A stretch of DNA of 64,000 nt from Sinisalibacter aestuarii (lineage in GTDB: Bacteria > Pseudomonadota > Alphaproteobacteria > Rhodobacterales > Rhodobacteraceae). This document shows positions 62,923 through 64,000 of this stretch, one piece after another (the stretch's first letter is position 1; each line of letters opens with the position of its first letter). The notes beneath the pieces were generated by a model, which was not told the origin of the DNA, did no database searches, and was given only the letters and a program-made list of their open reading frames with translations. The stretch lies in assembly GCF_027923545.1 (NCBI RefSeq), contig NZ_BROH01000003.1, forward strand, positions 62,001 to 126,000. Reading direction: 5' to 3'. Position numbers and translations under genes: made by a program.

Positions 62923-63567
62923 TCAGCCGCGCTCCAGCGCCGCCGCGTCGTGGGCCAGCGCCTCGATTCCGGCCCAGTCGCCCGCGCGCAATCTGTCCTT
63001 CGGCGCCACCCAGGAGCCGCCGGCGCAGAGCACGTTGGGCAGGCTCAGATAGTCCCGCACATTGGCCGGGCTCACGCCGCCGGTGGGGCAGAAGCCGATC
63101 TGGGGCAGGGGTGCGGCCAGCGCCTTGAGGAAGGCCGCGCCGCCCGCCGCCTCGGCGGGAAAGAACTTCTGCACCCGGTAGCCGCGCTCCAGAAGCCGCA
63201 TCGCCTCCGAGGAGCTGGCCGCGCCCGGCAGCAGCGGCAGATCATGCGCTTCCGCCGCGTCCAGCAGCGCATCCGTCGCGCCGGGCGAAACGCCGAACTT
63301 CGCGCCCGCCGCCTTGGCCGCCCTCACATCGGCGGGGGTGAGCAGGGTGCCCGCGCCGGGAATGCCGCCCGGCACCTCGGCCATGGCGGCGATCACGTCG
63401 AGCGCGGCGGGGGTGCGCAGGGTCACTTCCAGCGCCGGCAGCCCGCCGGCCACAAGCGCCTGCGCCAGCGGTCTGGCATGGGCCGCGTCTTCGACGGTGA
63501 GCACGGGGATGATCGGGGCCGCGCGGCAGATTTCCTCGGCGCGGGCGCTGGCTTCCTGCGGGGTCAT
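62923..63567 (-). CDS. eda: 2-Dehydro-3-deoxyphosphogluconate (KDPG) aldolase
   Basis: Eda splits KDPG into pyruvate and glyceraldehyde 3-phosphate, the last step of the Entner-Doudoroff pathway. It has 214 residues. It shows [19 protein letters not shown] near 19, [14 protein letters not shown] near 45 (catalytic Glu), and the Schiff-base lysine region [19 protein letters not shown] near 130. [19 protein letters not shown] follows near 160. It is 12 bases downstream of edd, so the two form an operon. Confidence 0.95.
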   Translation of the reverse strand: MTPQEASARAEEICRAAPIIPVLTVEDAAHARPLAQALVAGGLPALEVTLRTPAALDVIAAMAEVPGGIPGAGTLLTPADVRAAKAAGAKFGVSPGATDALLDAAEAHDLPLLPGAASSSEAMRLLERGYRVQKFFPAEAAGGAAFLKALAAPLPQIGFCPTGGVSPANVRDYLSLPNVLCAGGSWVAPKDRLRAGDWAGIEALAHDAAALERG

Positions 63568-63579
63568 GGCTGTGTCTCC

Positions 63580-64000
63580 TTACACCACGCTGGACGCGCC
63601 GCTGGTGCCGGGTCCGGCAGTCTGGCGGAACATCTCGAACAATTCGCGCCCATGGCCGATGCCATTGGCCGAGAGATCGGCGGTAACCGGCGCGCGCGCG
63701 CCGAAATCCTCTGCCAGAACCTCGAGCTTGCCCGCCTTCGCGTCAAGCCGCACCCTGTCGCCGTCGCGCAGCTTTGCGATCGGGCCGCCCTCCGCGGCTT
63801 CGGGCGTAACGTGGATGGCGGCGGGCACCTTGCCCGAGGCGCCCGACATCCTGCCATCGGTGACCAGCGCCACCTTCAGCCCGCGATCCTGCAGCACCGA
63901 GAGCACCGGGGTAAGCCCGTGCAGCTCCGGCATCCCGTTGGCGCGCGGGCCCTGGAAGCGGACCACCACCACCACGTCGGAGGTGAACGCGCCGGCCTGG
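63580..64000 (-). CDS. edd: 6-Phosphogluconate dehydratase (5' part outside the window)
   Basis: Edd dehydrates 6-phosphogluconate to KDPG. Only the C-terminal 140 codons are present; the gene runs off the right edge. The IlvD/Edd C-terminal region is clear: [57 protein letters not shown] and [10 protein letters not shown]. The ATG at 63975 is internal, not the start. Operon with eda; with zwf-pgl it completes the pathway. Confidence 0.93.
   Translation of the reverse strand, partial: QAGAFTSDVVVVVRFQGPRANGMPELHGLTPVLSVLQDRGLKVALVTDGRMSGASGKVPAAIHVTPEAAEGGPIAKLRDGDRVRLDAKAGKLEVLAEDFGARAPVTADLSANGIGHGRELFEMFRQTAGPGTSGASSVV

Overview
The window is a GC-rich chromosomal segment from an alphaproteobacterium. 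It most likely belongs to the Rhodobacteraceae (Roseobacter/Rhodobacter group). The evidence is the gene orders yceD-rpmF-plsX-fabH-ihfA-merR-tRNA-Pro, argS-SPOR-nagZ-scpA-scpB and trpC-moaC-moeA, the ornithine-lipid acyltransferase OlsB, and the long two-domain dCTP deaminase. Almost all of it is dense housekeeping sequence with many ATGA/GTGA overlaps. There is no phage, IS element, plasmid origin or CRISPR array that I can support.

Layout. 1-6.3 kb (minus): moeA (cut by the edge), moaC, trpC, a sulfotransferase gene interrupted by an in-frame TGA, a small membrane protein, an SGNH-hydrolase-like protein and enolase. 6.4-19.9 kb: a PA-IL-lectin-like secreted protein, two DMT permeases, OsmC, a PhzF-like protein, a CPA1 antiporter, an EEP nuclease, SelO, a nucleoside hydrolase, exonuclease III, a BaiN-like flavoprotein and a radical SAM protein. 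20.0-23.9 kb (plus): zwf-pgl-pgi behind a LacI-type palindrome. 23.9-29 kb: tRNA-Gly(CCC), a polytopic glycosyltransferase-like protein, manC and a DUF2235 hydrolase. 29-34.2 kb: a RACo-like ferredoxin/ASKHA protein, an SLC13 transporter, an A-type Fe-S carrier and dgt. 34.3-36.1 kb: an AT-richer three-gene island (HNH nuclease, unknown protein, minimal nucleotidyltransferase). 36.1-44.4 kb: a UbiH-family hydroxylase, argS-SPOR-nagZ-scpAB, a dCTP deaminase and tRNA-Pro(GGG). 44.5-50.1 kb: merR-ihfA-fabH-plsX-rpmF-yceD, bamE and msrB. 50.2-62.2 kb: olsB, an ABC-F protein, an OFA transporter, a hemolysin III-like protein, a TPM protein, a PLP decarboxylase, tpiA, a TfoX-like protein, a second A-type carrier, DUF3307, SatD, SufT, hpt and a COQ10-like protein. 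62.2-62.9 kb: a non-coding tandem repeat array. 62.9-64 kb: eda and the 3' part of edd.

How the genes work together. Zwf, Pgl, Edd and Eda form the oxidative Entner-Doudoroff route. Pgi, TpiA and enolase connect it to hexose and triose phosphate metabolism. RpmF, PlsX and FabH link ribosome and phospholipid synthesis, and OlsB makes phosphorus-free ornithine lipid. Two A-type carriers and SufT serve Fe-S cluster assembly.

Three places stand out as not explained by housekeeping function. The first is the HNH/unknown/nucleotidyltransferase island at 34.47-35.80 kb, possibly a small defence or conflict cassette. The second is satD-DUF3307, where a cyclase-like plus HTH protein is preceded by two related palindromes lying exactly on a strong promoter that is probably leaderless. 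The third is a four-unit repeat array with CtrA-half-site-like boxes between two convergent genes at 62.2-62.87 kb. All functions are inferred from reading the sequence; no database search was possible.
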